Of a DNA stretch of 64,000 nt, positions 63,149 through 64,000 are shown piece after piece. Under the pieces are notes generated by a model. It saw only the letters and a program-made list of their open reading frames with translations. It had not been told where the DNA came from and made no database searches. The DNA lies in contig NZ_JACHXM010000005.1 of NCBI RefSeq assembly GCF_014192055.1, positions 39,935-103,934 of the forward strand, written 5' to 3'. The translations under genes and the position numbers were made by a program. The stretch is from Halomonas organivorans (GTDB lineage: Bacteria > Pseudomonadota > Gammaproteobacteria > Pseudomonadales > Halomonadaceae). Each line of letters starts with the position of its first letter. Position 1 is the first letter of the stretch.

Positions 63149-63316
63149 GGAGGCTCTGATTTGCGTAGCGAGCGATGACAGGCGGGGGCGCCTAGCCTGG
63201 TCGCCGCCGGAGCGCAGCTTCCGGAGTGTAGCCCGCTACATGAGACACGACCGGGCCGGCGCACCGGCACCGCCGGTGGCCAGGATGTCGAGCGCAGCAC
63301 TAAATCAGAGTCCTCC
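63149..63316. repeat. Large imperfect palindromic element between metI and metQ
   Basis: The ends GGAGGCTCTGATTT (63149-63162) and the complement GGAGGACTCTGATTT (63302-63316) are inverted repeats that continue for about 30 bp. The core (63206-63244) is nearly identical to that of the element downstream of metQ. It starts 2 bp after the metI stop, so it is transcribed as part of the met operon and could fold into a long stem. Confidence 0.8.
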
Positions 63317-63317
63317 T

Positions 63318-63971
63318 TTACTTGTGGTCGCTCTTGCGCACCAGGTAATCCCCCAGGCTCTGGAAGCCCTGGACCATGAACACCAGAATCACCACGGTGA
63401 TCAGCATGATGGTGGGGTTGAAGCGGTTGTAGCCATAGCGAATGCCCAGGTCGCCGAGCCCGCCGCCGCCGACCGCGCCGGCCATGGCGGAATAGCTCAC
63501 CAGGGTCACGATGGTGACGGTCAGGGCGGTGAAGATGCCGCCCCTTGCCTCGGGCAGCAGCACCTTGACGATGATCTGCCACGGGGTGGCGCCCATGGAC
63601 TGGGCGGCTTCCACCAGGCCGGGCGAGATCTCGTTCAGGGCGCCTTCGACCAGGCGGGCGATGAAGGGGATCGCGGCGATGGTCAGCGGTACCACGGCGG
63701 CGTTGGTGCCGATGGAGGAGCCGACCAGGGCGCGGGTGAAGGGAATGATCGCGACCATCAGGATGATGAAGGGCACCGAGCGGCCGACATTGGTGATGAT
63801 GCCGAGCGCGCCGTTGACGACCGGCTGGGCCAGGATCTGGCGCGGTCGGGTGACATAGAGCAGCACGCCGAGCGGAATGCCCAGCGCCGCCGAGATCAGT
63901 CCGGAGATCGCCACCATGTAGAGGGTGTCGAGGGTGGCCTCGAGGATCAGTTCAAGCATCGCGCTGGACAT
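63318..63971 (-). CDS. metI: Methionine ABC transporter permease
   Basis: 217-residue permease with five TM segments. The ABC-permease EAA loop (EAAQSMGATPWQIIVKVLLPEA) contacts MetN; NVGRSVPFIILMVAIIPFTR and GAVGGGGLGDLGIRYGY are typical of MetI. It overlaps the end of metN by 20 nt. Confidence 0.96.
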   Translation of the reverse strand: MSSAMLELILEATLDTLYMVAISGLISAALGIPLGVLLYVTRPRQILAQPVVNGALGIITNVGRSVPFIILMVAIIPFTRALVGSSIGTNAAVVPLTIAAIPFIARLVEGALNEISPGLVEAAQSMGATPWQIIVKVLLPEARGGIFTALTVTIVTLVSYSAMAGAVGGGGLGDLGIRYGYNRFNPTIMLITVVILVFMVQGFQSLGDYLVRKSDHK

Positions 63972-64000
63972 GGCCGAGCACCTCCACCTGCAGGTCGTGG
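63952..64000 (-). CDS. metN: Methionine ABC transporter ATPase, C-terminal end (partial)
   Basis: Only the last 15 codons are in the window, reading HDLQVEVLGHVQRDA before TGA. The VEVLG ending is that of the MetN NIL domain, and position upstream of metI fits metNIQ. The rest lies beyond the window edge. Confidence 0.8.
   Translation of the reverse strand, partial: HDLQVEVLGHVQRDA

Noticed and set aside
62121-63316. Insertion sequence around metQ
   Set aside because: Inverted repeats are present, but there is no transposase gene and no target duplication visible; a non-autonomous palindromic repeat is more likely.

Overview
The window reads as chromosome from a high-GC gammaproteobacterium, most likely a halophilic Halomonas-type organism (inference). 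The reasons are the purN-purM / perM / hda gene order, the apbC-dcd pair, an orphan ectoine-type binding protein, a PHA phasin, many acidic proteins and abundant short intergenic repeats. Gene density is high, and there is no prophage, insertion sequence or CRISPR array.

Layout. 1-6.5 kb: cfa with a tandemly duplicated 3' end, a thiamine-binding protein, hpd, a sodium-coupled NSS transporter, cobA and an RlpA-like protein. 6.5-13.5 kb: an IclR regulator, a two-component system and a solitary binding protein, divergent from the tripartite tricarboxylate transporter tctCBA. 13.5-26.4 kb: a urea module, urtABCDE then ureDABCEFG and a HupE/UreJ permease. Sequences fitting sigma-54 promoters precede urtA and ureD. 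Heptamer-based tandem repeats fill several of the ure gaps, and a 30-bp repeat extends the end of ureB. 26.4-44 kb: housekeeping and envelope genes (PLD-like, LapA-like, BrkB, a coiled-coil protein with 60-bp repeats, apbC, dcd, purMN, perM, hda, EhuB-like, lipoprotein, phasin, fumC, EEP nuclease). 57-64 kb: glpD-glpR-glpK, two tRNA-Val(GAC), free-Met-sulfoxide reductase and metNIQ with large palindromic repeats.

The most interesting region is 41.3-57 kb, which I read as a complete sulfo-Entner-Doudoroff (sulfo-ED) system for sulfoquinovose (SQ), the plant and algal sulfolipid sugar. One operon encodes, in order, an IlvD/Edd dehydratase, an HpcH-type aldolase, a mutarotase, an SMP-30 lactonase, an aldehyde dehydrogenase, an SDR dehydrogenase, a GH31 sulfoquinovosidase and a TauE/SafE exporter. 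The GH31 protein keeps the catalytic Asp pair and the Arg/Trp/Tyr set known to recognise the sulfonate of SQ. A TRAP transporter is transcribed divergently, and a LacI regulator and a porin follow. A palindrome, TTTCGTAGCGCTACGAAA, lies directly after the -10 box of both divergent promoters and twice upstream of the porin, so these units look like one regulon. The glycerol genes next door would use the glycerol released from SQ-glycerol. TRAP-type SQ uptake together with a dedicated porin is the least described part of this arrangement.
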